Below, piece by piece: positions 1-12,712 of a DNA stretch of 64,000 nt. The DNA lies in NCBI GenBank assembly GCA_037127315.1, contig JBBBDQ010001945.1:219501-283500 (forward strand), written 5' to 3'. The DNA comes from Ascarosepion bandense. Taxonomy: Eukaryota; Mollusca; Cephalopoda; Sepiida; Sepiidae. The first letter of the stretch is position 1. Each line of letters starts with the position of its first letter. A program made the position numbers and the translations under genes. Below the pieces are notes generated by a model, which was given only the letters and a program-made list of their open reading frames with translations, ran no database searches and was not told the origin of the DNA.

Positions 1-184
1 CATATTCTTAAAAAAAAACTTTTAACATACAATTTCCATTGTAAAATAAGGTGAGGGTGATAGGAGGAGAGAGATATTTAATATATAGTACATCAATAAT
101 AGGGAGATAGTGTGATGTTTCCAGTAATGTTATTTATATACAATTTTAGTGTTTATAACAAGAAATTTTATTATTTATATACAC

Positions 185-220
<36 letters not shown>
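185..220. repeat. (TA)n microsatellite
   Basis: Uninterrupted TA tract that directly abuts the left end of the 221-734 palindrome. Confidence 0.95.
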
Positions 221-227
<7 letters not shown>

Positions 228-734
228 AGGATTAATTCAAAGATGTTGAATGGCCATTTCGATATGAAGATCCCCACGGGGAACGACACATCACCTCAGC
301 AACAGAAAAAAACCTTTCAGAAACTGGAGAAAAATTAGTCTACTTTTCCTTTTTAAATAGATTGCAAAGAAATTAAAAAATAAATAATAAAATAAAATAA
401 AATAAAAATAAAGGGAAAGAAAAAGAAAAGGAAAAAGAAAAAGAAAAAGATAGAATAAAATCAAATTTTTTATTTTTTATTTTTATTTATTTGATTTTAT
501 TCTATCTTTTTCTTTTTCTTTTTCCTTTTCTTTTTCTTTCCCTTTATTTTTATTTTATTTTATTTTATTATTTATTTTTTAATTTCTTTGCAATCTATTT
601 AAAAAGGAAAAGTAGACTAATTTTTCTCCAGTTTCTGAAAGGTTTTTTTCTGTTGCTGAGGTGATGTGTCATTCCCCGTGGGGATCTTCATATCGAAATG
701 GCCATTCAACATCTTTGAATTAATCCTTTTTTAA
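221..734. repeat. 514-bp near-perfect palindrome (foldback element)
   Basis: The left arm 221-465 is the reverse complement of the right arm 490-734, about 245 bp each. Paired positions sum to 955 at both the outer ends (221/734) and the inner ends (465/490), so there is no net indel. The 24-nt loop at 466-489 is T-rich. One clear difference is GGGGAACGAC in the left arm against GGGGAATGAC in the reverse-complemented right arm. The inner parts of the arms are purine-rich (left) and pyrimidine-rich (right). There is no coding potential. It could be a foldback transposon, a MITE or a recent inverted duplication; the adjacent TA tract suits a TA-targeting element. Confidence 0.95.
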
Positions 735-882
735 TATATATTTGCTCTGTAATATTTTATTACATGGAGCTCTCTTCCCGTATCATTTTTTAATATTAAA
801 ATAAACTTTTAATATTAATTAGGATCGGGTTTTTTGGAATTTACCTTCCTGCTTTTTTCCCTTGGATTGAAGTATCTGAATT

Positions 883-942
<60 letters not shown>

Positions 943-1770
943 CTGACCTCAGCCTTTCATCAGAAACAAATGATTTTAAAATTTAAACTAGAAGCGTTCG
1001 CCATGAGAGCATTCGTCGAGAGATGTTTACATCACGTGATGTAGAAAGCAATAGAGTTTTTTAATATTTGTAAACGTAAACCTATCTCTAATAATACTTT
1101 TAAATGTTGTTTTAAAGAAAATCTTTTTAAGTGTATCTAAAAATTGTTTAACTATTGAAATATTTATAAAGATTCAAAACACCAAAGTCCCTATTTAACC
1201 CTAGCCTATATGTATCTAATTTTAAAATTCAGTATTTTTCTTTCTTTCTGCGTGAGTAATTCCTAAGTGGAGAAATTCGTATTTAGTTTTGAAAATCAAT
1301 CTAAATTGTTATTAATTGTTCATTTAAATATAAAATTTACATTGTCCAGACTGTTTTAATAATCTTTATTGTCATATTCATAATATTTCAGCCATTGTAT
1401 GCTCCAAACTCTTTAGGTGACTGGAATTTTGAACTAAATTCTTTATTTCGATCACTTGGGGTAGATTGTTAGAAGTATGCAACAGCCAAAACACAAAACA
1501 TTGTGAATATCAAAATAAAAATGAGTACAGCAGTCTGAACAATGTAAATGATGTAAATACTGCATTTCAGAAATATAGACAAATATTATAAAATTTAATT
1601 ACATATTTTAATACAAGGAATGTTTGTTTCTTTTTTACCAACTAAATTTTTCTTTCTTTTTTTAAGAATCATTCAACTTTACAGATTATAACATAACAAT
1701 ATCATACTAATAATATAACTATAACATAATAACATAACATAATATCAAAATAAATATAATAATTATTATG

Positions 1771-1774
<4 letters not shown>
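735..1774. other. AT-rich intergenic DNA with (TA)n(GA)n tract
   Basis: No gene or recognisable transposon. A compound (TA)n then (GA)n microsatellite lies at 885-942. The rest is AT-rich single-copy-looking sequence with short A and T runs. Confidence 0.7.

Positions 1775-1806
<32 letters not shown>
1775..1806. repeat. (TA)n microsatellite
   Basis: Pure TA tract in very AT-rich surroundings. Confidence 0.95.
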
Positions 1807-1809
<3 letters not shown>

Positions 1810-1954
1810 TGTACACATATGTATACATGACCAAATACATGTTTATATGATCATAATTATATATTTTTATTGTGTTTAAACAGATATGCAGCAATTAATA
1901 TATTTTCTACATGCATATATATGAATGTGTGTATATATATCTATCTATATATAG

Positions 1955-1963
<9 letters not shown>

Positions 1964-2008
<45 letters not shown>
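1964..2008. repeat. (TA)n microsatellite
   Basis: TA tract ending exactly where the palindrome at 2009-2263 begins. Confidence 0.95.
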
Positions 2009-2013
<5 letters not shown>

Positions 2014-2263
2014 TATAGTTATGAATTAATTGTACATTGCGACATGGAAATTTCTATGTTGCGAGATAGATTCTCATCATCAGGCAATGTTGCTGTTGGT
2101 TGTGCAGATGATTTACATTTAAATGACAAAAACAGGAGGATTTTGTCATTTAAATGTAAATCATCTGCACAACCAACAGCAACATTGCCTGATGATGAGA
2201 ATCTATCTCGAAACATAGAAATTTTGGTGTTGCAATGTACAATTAATTCATAACTATATAATT
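2009..2263. repeat. 255-bp palindrome next to (TA)n
   Basis: Arms 2009-2131 and 2141-2263 (123 bp each) are reverse complements around a 9-nt loop (acaggagga). Paired positions sum to 4272 throughout, so there are no net indels. The few mismatches cluster near 2041-2062 against 2210-2231. Because of the symmetry both strands carry the same short open frame, which explains two mirror-image ORFs here; they have no protein-like features. A (TA)n tract abuts the left side. Confidence 0.93.
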
Positions 2264-2362
2264 ATATTAAACTATATAATACTCATTATATTGAGCACTG
2301 TTCATAATAAAATAAATGCCAGAGCACTCAAAATAAAAAAACCTTGAGTCCTTTTCACTTGG

Positions 2363-2366
<4 letters not shown>

Positions 2367-2404
<38 letters not shown>
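2367..2404. repeat. (TA)n microsatellite
   Basis: TA tract. The GGGTGGGTG just after it is the only G-rich spot nearby. Confidence 0.9.
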
Positions 2405-2406
<2 letters not shown>

Positions 2407-2837
2407 GTGGGTGCACATTCATGTATGCATTTTCTAACGAATGCACATGTATGACTGAGCATATGTTAGCTTCCATGTATGAGTATATATGGATGTGTGT
2501 TTACGCATTTTTTTTGAGTATGTAATATAATACATGTATATTAAAAGTATTTATTAACTTTTAATTGTCTGAACTAATATACAAATCATATTTAAATAGT
2601 TGTATTCTCTGACAAATCAAATATTCATCTCCAAAACAATTTACACAATTTACCTCATACAACATGCATGTATATCCGGTCTAGAGATATCAAGAAACAT
2701 TTAAAATTTAACTGACAACACATCCACATTTAAACTTATGGTTCAACATTAATTTCATATCTAATAATTTAAACATTTATAATCATATATATATATACTT
2801 CCGGGGGTCATTAATAGCATAGTCTCAGATAGAAATG

Positions 2838-3466
2838 TTTAGCTTTGGCCGACCTGAAGCAGACTACCACCACCTTTAATTTCATTGTTTTTCATTTTTT
2901 TAACTTTTTTCAGTGCAGTCCTATCAACTGTTACTTAAACTTTCCGATTTTCAAAAAGAATTTTGAAAAATTACAATATTTAAACAAATTTGTGGATGGG
3001 GGGTCAGTTTCTCATACAACGTTAAAGTAAATTGATCCTCCATTTTCAACCCACTATAAGGTTGTCTGAGAAACTGGTCTACCAACCTAAAATTGTTTAA
3101 ATATTGAATTTTTTGCAATTTTTTTTTTTTTGTCATTCATATAGTTTAAGGTCTAAAAGATAATATTGCACTGAAAAAAGTCTAAAAAATTTGTTAATGA
3201 ACAAATTTACAGGTGGCAGTAATGTCGTACTGGCAACTGGTTTCAAAATGGAGGCTCGATTTACTATAACGTCGTATGAGAAAGTGATCCCCCCCCCCCG
3301 AAAATGTTTAAATATTGAAATTTTTCAAAAGTTTTTTTTTTGTCAGTCATAAAGCTAAAGGGGTAATCAATAGGACTGCGCTGAAAAAAGTAAAAAAAAA
3401 AAAAAGAAAGAAAAACAATGAAATTAAACATGATAGTAGTCTGCTTCAGGTCCGCCTTAGCTTTTA
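2838..3466. mobile_element. foldback / long-TIR non-autonomous DNA element
   Basis: The outer ends are inverted copies: GACCTGAAGCAGACTA near 2850 and its complement TAGTCTGCTTCAGGTC near 3437. Similarity continues inwards for about 200 bp on each side (to roughly 3050 and 3244), with homopolymer length changes. The middle (about 3066-3185) holds a third copy of the arm sequence, in the same orientation as the right arm, so the element contains three related arm units. No transposase is present. It is probably a MITE or foldback element; the superfamily is not determined. Confidence 0.7.
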
Positions 3467-3639
3467 ATATAATACCAATAATTCATCTACTGGTACAGCA
3501 GAGGCAGAGTGATTTTAAAACATCAATTTTTTAAGTAAGCGATGTACTTACTAAGGTAAAAACACAAATTCTGGTACAAATAAAATTGACAAAGATAACA
3601 ATTTCTTATTAACTCATCTAAAAAGTTGCAAGTCATTAG

Positions 3640-4638
3640 AGATCACAAAATTATATAATTTTCAACTGAGCTAACTTAAACTAAATCAAAGACTATAGAA
3701 TTGAACAGAGTTAGCTTAAAATAGATAAAAAAACACAGATTTTAATAATGATAAATTAAACTAAATCAATAACCATAGATTTGAACAGAGCAAACTTAAA
3801 CTAAATTAGAAATCATAGAATTTAGAAGAGATAAGTTTAGTAGATAAGAAAACATAGAGTTTAAAAGAGCTAACTAAAATTCAATCAGTGATCATAGAAT
3901 TTAACAAAGCTTACTTAAAATAGATTAAAAATCATAGATTATAAAAAAGCTAAAACTAAATCAAAGACTATAGAATATAACAAAGTTAATTTAAAACAAA
4001 TAAAAAACTATAGATCTTAAAATAACTAACATAAACTGAATCAAAGACCATAGATTTTAACAGAGCTAACTTAAAATACATAATGAACCTTGGATTTTAA
4101 CGGAGCTAACATAAACTAAATCAGAAACCATAGAATTTAAAAGAGCTAAGTTATAATAGATAAAAAACTTATACTTTAATAAAACTAACTTAAATTGATG
4201 ACAATAGAATTTAACAGAGGTAACTTAAAATAGATAAGAAAGCAATGATTTTAACAGAGGTAGTTTAAACTAAATAAAAGGCCATAGAATTTAACAGAGC
4301 CATGTTAAAATAGATAAAAAAACATAGATTTTACTAGTGTTAATTTAAAATAGATCAAAATCCATAGATTTTAATATAACTAACTTAAACTAAATCAGAA
4401 ACTATAGAATTTAACAGAGCTAAGTTAAAATATATAAACACTATAGACTTTATCAGAGCTAACTCAAAATATATAAAAACCATAGATTTTAAGAGAGCTA
4501 ACTTTAAATAAAAAATCAGAGAATTTGATAGAGCTAACTTAAAATATATCATGAACCTTAGATTTTAACAGAGCTAACTTAAAGTAAATAAAAAAACCAT
4601 AGAATTTAACAGAGCTAACTTAAACTAAATGAAAGACC
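3640..4638. repeat. decayed left edge of the 40-bp satellite
   Basis: About 25 diverged copies of the same ~40-bp unit as the core array, recognisable by GAGCTAACTTAAA and variants of AAACCATAGAATTTAACA. Neighbouring monomers differ at many positions, and spacing drifts through small indels. The consensus here reads ccatagaatttaac where the core reads ccactgtttttaat, so the edge preserves an older monomer variant. Confidence 0.85.
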
Positions 4639-7600
4639 AAAGCTAACTTAAAATAGATAAGAAACCACTGTTTCTAATTGAGCTAACTTAAAATAGATAA
4701 GAAACCACTGTTTTTAATCGAGCTAACTTAAAATAGATAAGAAACCACTGTTTTTAATTGAGCTAACTTAAAATAGATAAGAAACCACTGTTTTTAATCG
4801 AGCTAACTTAAAATAGATAAGAAAACCACTGTTTTTAATCGAGCTAACTTAAAATAGAGCTTACAAGAAACCACTGTTTTTAATTGAGCTAACTTAAAAT
4901 AGATAAGAACCACTGTTTTTAATCGAGCTAACTTAAAATAGATAAGAAACCACTGTTTTTAATCGAGCTAACTTAAAACAGATAAGAAACCACTGTTTTT
5001 AATTGAGCTAACTTAAAAATAGATAAGAAACCACTGTTTTTAATCGAGCTAACTTAAAATAGATAAGAAACCACTGTTTTTAATCGAGCTAACTTAAAAT
5101 AGATAAGAAACCACTGTTTCTAATTGAGCTAACTTAAAATAGATAAGAAACCACTGTTTTTAATCGAGCTAACTTAAAATAGATAAGAAACCAATGTTTT
5201 TAATCGAGCTAACTTAAAATAGATAAGAAACCACCGTTTAATTGAGCTAACTTCTTAAAATAGATAAGAAACCACTGTTTTTAATTGAGCTAACTTAAAA
5301 TAGATAAGAAACCACTGTTTCTAATTGAGCTAACTTAAAATAGATAAGAAACCACTGTTTCTAATTGAGCTAACTTAAAATAGATAAGAAACCACTGTTT
5401 CTAATTGAGCTAACTTAAAATAGATACAGAAACCACTGTTTCTAATTGAGCTAACTTAAAATAGATAAGAAACCACTGTTTCTAATTGAGCTAACTTTAA
5501 AATAGATAAGAAACCACTGTTTTTAATTGGAGCTAACTTAAAATAGATGAGAAACCACTGTTTTTAATCGAGCTAACTTAAAATAGATAAGAAAACCACT
5601 GTTTTTAATCGAGCTAACTTAAAATAGATAAGAAACCACTGTTTTTAATTGAGCTAACTTAAATAGATAAATTTGAAAACCACTGTTTTTAATCGGAAGC
5701 TAACTTAAAATAGATAAGAAACCACTGTTTTTAATCGAGCTAACTTAAACAGATAAGAAACCACTGTTTCTAATTGAGCTAACTTAAAAATAGATAAGAA
5801 ACCACTGTTTTTAATCGAGCTAACTTAAAATAGATAAGAAACCACTGCTTTTAATCGGGAGCTAACTTAAAAATAGATAAGAAAACCACCGTTTTTAATT
5901 GAGCTAACTTAAAATAGATAAGAAACCACTGTTTTTAATTGAGCTAACTTAAAATAGATAAGAAACCACTGTTTTTAATTGAGCTAACTTAAAATAGATA
6001 AGAAACCACTGTTTTTAATTGAGCTAACTTAAAATAGATAAGAAACCACTGTTTTTAATCAGCCAACTTAAAATAGATAAGAAACCACTGTTTCTAATTG
6101 AGCTAACTTAAAATAGATAAGAAACCACTGTTTCTAATTGAGCTAACTTAAAATAGATAAGAAACCACTGTTTCTAATTGAGCTAACTTAAAATAGATAA
6201 GAAACCACTGTTTTTAATTGAGCTAACTTAAAATAGATAAGAAACCACTGTTTTTAATCGAGCTAACTTAAAATAGATAAGAAACCACTGTTTTTAATCG
6301 AGCTAACTTAAAATAGATAAGAAACCACTGTTTTTAATCGAGCCAATCTAAAAATAGATAAGAAACCACCGTTTTTAATTGAGCTAACTTAAAATAGATA
6401 AGAAACCACTGTTTTTAATTGAGCCAACTTAATAGATAAGAAACCACTGTTTCTAATTGAGCTAACTTAAAATAGATAAGAAACCACTGTTTTTAATCGA
6501 GCTAACTTAAAATAGATAAGAAACCACTGTTTTTAATTGGAGCTAACTTAAAATAGATAAGAAACCACTGTTTTTAATTGAGCTAACTTAAAATAGATAA
6601 GAAACCACTGTTTCTAATTGAGCTAACTTAAAATAGATAAGAAACCACTGTTTTTAATCGAGCTAACTTAAAATAGATAAGAAACCACTGTTTTTAATCA
6701 AGCTAACTTAAAATAGATAAGAAACCACTGTTTTTAATGGAGCTAACTTAAAATAGATAAGAAACCACCGTTTTTAATTGAGCTAACTTAAAATAGATAA
6801 GAAACCACTGTTTTAATTGAGCTAACTTAAAATGATAAGAAACCACTGTTTTTAATTGAGCTCTAACTTAAAATAGATAAGAAACCACTGTTTTTAATTG
6901 AGCTAACCAATGAATGAAGCACTGTTTCTAATTGAGCTAACTTAAAATAGATAAGAAACCACTGTTTTTAATCCGAGCTAACTTAAAATAGGTTACTGTT
7001 TTTAATTGAGCTAACTTAAAATAGATAAGAAACCACTGTTTTAATTGAGCTAACTTAAAATAGATAAGAAACCACTGTTTTTAATTGAGCTAACTTAAAA
7101 TAGATAAGAAACCACTGTTTTTAATTGAGCTAACTTAAAATAGATAAGAAACCACTGTTTTTAATTGAGCTAACTTAAAATAGATAAGGAAGCACTGTTT
7201 CTAATTGAGCTAACTTAAAATAGATAAAAATGCTAACAATTGAGCTAACTTAAAATAGATAAGAAACCACTGTTTTTAATTGAGCTAACTTAAAATAGAT
7301 AAGAAACCCACTGTTTTTAATTGAGCTAACTTAAAATGAATGAAAACCACTGTTTTTAATTGAGCTAACTTAAAATAGATAAGAAACCACTGTTTCTAAT
7401 TGAGCTAACTTAAAATAGATAAGAAACCACTGTTTTAATCAAGAGCTAACTTAAAATAGATAAGAAACCACTGTTTTTAATCGAGCTAACAAAATAGATA
7501 AGAAACCACTGTTTCCTAATTGAAGCTAACTTAAAATAGATAAGAAATCACTGTTTTAATCGAGCTAACTTAAAATAGATAAGAAACCACTGTTTTTAAT

Positions 7601-10600
7601 CGAGCTAACCCAAAATAGATAAGAAACCACCGTTTTTAATTGAGCTAACTTAAAATAGATAAGAAACCACTGTTTTTAATTGAGCTAACTTAAAATAGAT
7701 AAGAAACCACTGTTTCTAATTGAGATAACTTAAAATAGATAAGAAACCACTGTTTTTAATCGAGCTAACTTAAAATAGATAAGAAACCACCGTTTTTAAT
7801 TGAGCTAACTTAAAATAGATAAGAAACCACTGTTTTTAATTGAGCTAACTTAAAATAGATAAGAAACCACTGTTTCTAATTGAGCCTAACTTAAAATAGA
7901 TAAGAAACCACTGTTTTTAATTGAGCTAACTTAAAATAGATAAGAAGCCACTGTTTCTAATTGAGCTAACTTATTCAGATAAAACCACTGTTTTTAATTG
8001 AGCTAACTTAAAATAGATAAGAAACCACTGTTTCTAATTGAGCTAACTTAAAATAGATAAGAAACCACTGTTTTAATTGAGCTAACCCAAAATAGATAAG
8101 GGAAACCACTGTTTCTAATTGAGCTAACTTAAAATAGATAAGAAACCACTGTTTTTAAGGTAGACTAACTTAAAATAGATAAGAAACCACTGTTTCTAAG
8201 GTAGATAACTTAAAATAGATAAGAAACCACTGTTTTAATTGAGCTAACTTAAAAATAGATAAGAAACCACTGTTTTCAGAATGACTTCTAACTTAAAATA
8301 GATAAGAAACCACTGTTTTTAGGTGAGCTAACTTAAAATAGATAAGAAACCACTGTTTCTAATTGAGCTAACTTAAAATCAGATAAGAAACCACTGTTTT
8401 TTTAATTGACCTGGCAAAATAGATAAGAAACCACTGTTTTTAATTGAGCTAACTTAAAATAGATAAGAAACCACTGTTTTTAATTGAGCTAACTTAAAAT
8501 AGATAAGAAACCACTGTTTCTAATTGAAGCTAACTTAAAATAGATAAGAAACCACCGTTTTAGTAGGCTTCTTAAAATAGATAAGAAACCACTGTTTTTA
8601 ATCAAGCTAACTTAAAATAGATAAGAAACCACTGTTTTTAATGGAGCTAACTTAAAATAGATAAGAAACCGTTTTTAATTGAGCTAACTTAAAATAGATA
8701 AGAAACCACTGTTTTTAATTGAGCTAACTTAAAATAGATAAAAACATATTTAATTGAGCTAACTTAAAATAGATAAGAAACCACTGTTTTCCAAATTAAG
8801 ACTAACTTAAAATAGATAAGAAACCACTAAACTGATTAAAATAACTTAAAATAGATAAGAAACCACTGTTTTTTAATCGAGCCTTAAAATAGATAAAAAA
8901 CTACTGTTTTTAATTGAGCTAACTTAAAATAGATAAGAAACCACTGTTTTTAATTGAGCTAACCCAAAATAGATAAGAAACCACTGTTTTTAATTGAGCT
9001 AACTTAAAATAGATAAGAAAACCACTGTTTAATTGAGCCTTAAAATAGATAAGAAACCACTGTTTTTAATTGAGCTACTTAAAATAGATGGTGAAAACCA
9101 CTGTTCTAATTGAGCTAACAAAATAGATAAAGGCTTCACTGTTTCTAATTGAGCTAACTTAAAATAGATAAGAAACCACTGTTTTGAGTGAGCTAACTTA
9201 AAATAGATAAAAGCCTATGTTTTTAATTGAGCTAACTTAAAATAGATAAGAAACCCTGTTTTTAGAACAGATAACCAAAATAAGATAAGAAACCACTGTT
9301 TCTAAATTGAGCTAACTTAAAATAGATAAGAAACCACTGTTTTTAATCGAGCTAACTTAAGACAGATAAGAAACCACTGTTTTTAATCGAGCTAACTTAA
9401 AATAGATAAGAAACCACTGTTTCTAATTGAGCTAACTTAAAATAGATAAGAAATCACTGTTTTTAATCGAGCTAACTTAAAATAGATAAGAAACCACTGT
9501 TTTAATCGAGCTAACTTAAAATAGATAAGAAACCACCGTTTTTAATTGAGCTAACTTAAAATAGATAAAAAGAAACCACTGTTTTGATTGAGCCTAACTT
9601 AAAATAGATAAGAAACCACTGTTTCTAATTGAGATAACTTAAAATAGATAAGAAACCACTGTTTTTAATCAAGCTAACTTGAAATGAATAAGAAACCGTT
9701 TTTAATTGAGCTAACTTAAAATAGATAAAAACCACTGTTTTTAATTGAGCTAACTTAAAATAGATAAGAAACCACTGTTTCTAATTGAAATAACTTAAAA
9801 TAGATAAGAAACCACTGTTTTTAATTGAGCTAACTTAAAATAGATAAGAAACCACTGTTTCTAATTGAGCTAACTTAAAATAGATAAGAAACCACTGTTT
9901 TTAATTGAGCTAACTTAAAATAGATAAGAAACCACTGTTTCTAATTGAGCTAACTTAAAATAGATAAGAAACCACTGTTTTTAATTGAGCTAACTTAAAA
10001 TAGATAAGAAACCACTGTTTCTAATTGAGCTAACTTAAAATAGATAAGAAACCACTGTTTTTAATTGAGCTAACCCAAAATAGATAAGAAACCACTGCTT
10101 TAATTGAGCTAACTTAAAATAGATAAGAAACCACTGTTTCTAATTGAAACTAATAAAATGATAAGAAACCATAGATTTTTAATTGAGCTAACTTAAAATA
10201 GATAAGAAACCACTGTTTTTAATCAAGCTAACTTAAAATAGATAAGAAACCACTGTTTTTAATGGAGCTAACTTAAAATAGATAAGAAACCGTTTTTAAT
10301 TGAGCTAACTTAAAATAGATAAGAAACCACTGTTTTTAATTGAGCTAACTTAAAATAGATAAAAACCACTGTTTTTAATTGAGCTAACTTAAAATAGATA
10401 AGAAACCACTGTTTTTAATTGAGCTAACTTAAAATAGATAAGAAACCACTGTTTCTAATTGAGCTAACTTAAAATAGATAAGAAACCACTGTTTTTAATC
10501 GAGCTAACTTAAAATAGATAAGAAACCACTGTTTTTAATTGAGCTAACTTAAAATAGATAAGAAACCACTGTTTTTAATTGAGCTAACCCAAAATGAATA

Positions 10601-12712
10601 TAAAACCACTGTTTTTAATTGAGCTAACTTAAAATAGATAAGAAACCACTGTTTTTAATTGAGCTAACCCAAATAGATAAAAACCACTGTTTTTAATTGA
10701 GCTAACTCCAAAATAGATAAGAAACCACTGTTTCTAATTGAGCTAACTTAAAATAGATAAGAAACCACTGTTTCTAATTGAGCTAACTTAAAATAGATAA
10801 GAAACCACTGTTTTAATTGAGCTAATAAAATAGATAAGAAACCACTGTTTTAATTGAGCTAACTTAAAATAGATAAGAAACCACTGTTTTTAATTGAGCT
10901 AACTTAAAATAGATAAGAAACCACTGCTTCTAATTGAGCTAACTTAAAATAGATAAGAAACCACTGTTTTTTAATCGAGCTAACTTAAAATAGATAAGAA
11001 ACCACTGTTTTTAATCGAGCTAACTTAAAATAGATAAAGGCTTTCACTGTTTCTAATTGAGCTAACTTAAAATAGATAAGAAATCACTGTTTTTAATCGA
11101 GCTAACTTAAAATAGATAAAAACCCACTGTTTTTAATCGAGCTAACCCAAAATAGATAAAAAACCACCGTTTGCAATTGAGCTAACTTAAAATAGATAAA
11201 AACACTGTTTTTAATTGAGCTAACTTAAAATAGATAAGAAACCACTGTTTCTAATTGAGATAACTTAAAATAGATAAGAAACCACTGTTTTTAATCGAGC
11301 TAACTTAAAATAGATAAGAAACCACCGTTTTTAATTGAGCTAACTAAAATAGATAAGAAACCACTGTTTTTAATTGAGCTAACTTAAAATAGATAAGAAA
11401 CCACTGTTTCTAATTGAGCTAACTTAAAATAGATAAAAAACCACTGTTTTTAATTGAGCTAACTTAAAATAGATAAGAAACCACTGTTTCTAATTGAGCT
11501 AACTTAAAATAGATAAGAAACCACTGTTTTTAATTGAGCTAACCCCAAAATAGATAAAAAACCACTGTTTCTAATTGAGCTAACTTAAAATAGATAAAGA
11601 AACCACTGTTTTTAATTGAGCCTAACTTAAAATAGGCAAAAACCACTGTTTCTAATTGAGCTAACTTAAAATAGATAAGAAACCACTGTTTTTAATTGAG
11701 CTAACTAAAATAGATAAGAAACCACTGTTTCTAATTGAGCCTAACTTAAAATAGGCCAGAAACCACTGTTTTTAATTGAGCTAACTTAAAATAGATAAGA
11801 AACCACTGTTTTAATTGAGCTAACTTAAAATAGATAAACCACTGTTTTTAATTGAGCTAACTTAAAATAGATAAAAACCACTGTTTCTAATTGAACTAAC
11901 TTAAAATAGATAAGAAACCACTGTTTTTAATCGAGCTAACTTAAAATAGATAAGAAACCACTGTTTTTAATCGAGCTAACTTAAAATAGATAAGAAACCA
12001 CTGTTTCTAATTGAGCTAACTTAAAATAGATAAGAAATCACTGTTTTTAATCTAATTTAACTTAAAATAGATAAAGAGCCACTGTTTTTAATCGAACTAA
12101 CTAAAATAGATAAGAAACCACCGTTTTTAATTGAGCTAACTTAAAATAGATAAGAAACCACTGTTTTAATTGAGCTAACTACTTAAAATAGATAAGAAAC
12201 CACTGTTTCTAATTGAGATAACTTAAAATAGATAAGAAACCACTGTTTTTAATCGAGCTAACCCAAAATAGATAAGAAATCACTGTTTTTAATCGAACTA
12301 ACTTAAAATAGATAAGAAACCACTGTTTTTAATCGAGCTAATAAAATAGATAAGAAACCACCGTTTTTAATTGAGCTAACTAAAATAGATAAGAAACCAC
12401 TGTTTTTAATTGAGCTAACTTAAAATAGATAAGAAACCACTGTTTCCTAGTGGAGATAACTTAAAATAGATAAGAAACCACTGTTTTTAATCGAGCTAAC
12501 TTAAAATAGATAAGAAACCACCGTTTTTAATTGAGCCTAACTTAAAATAGATAAGAAACCACTGTTTTTAATCGAGCCCCAACTTAAAATAGATAAGAAA
12601 CCACTGTTTCTAATTGAGCTAACTTAAAATAGATAAGAAACCACTGTTTTAATTGAGCTAACTTAAAATAGATAAGAAACCTGTTTCTAATTGAGCTAAC
12701 TTAAAATAGATC
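4639..12712. repeat. 40-bp satellite array, homogenised core (~200 copies)
   Basis: Head-to-tail 40-bp monomer containing GAGCTAACTTAAAATAGATA then AGAAACCACTGTTTTTAATT. Variants differ mainly at the end (TTTTTAATT, TTTCTAATT, TTTTTAATC) and in CCACTG or CCACCG. Around 9775-10060 the TTTTTAATT and TTTCTAATT types alternate strictly, which makes an 80-bp dimer. Small indels become frequent around 8150-9300 and 11040-12700. There is no coding potential and no similarity to any transposon in the window. An array end lies at 12713-12770, where the unit decays again. Confidence 0.97.

Noticed and set aside
2019..2253. Two nearly identical open frames on opposite strands
   Set aside because: They are a direct result of the perfect palindrome at 2009-2263, not two genes.
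4639..12712. CRISPR-like array of regular 40-bp repeats
   Set aside because: The repeats are contiguous with no unique spacers, and the context is an AT-rich animal genome.
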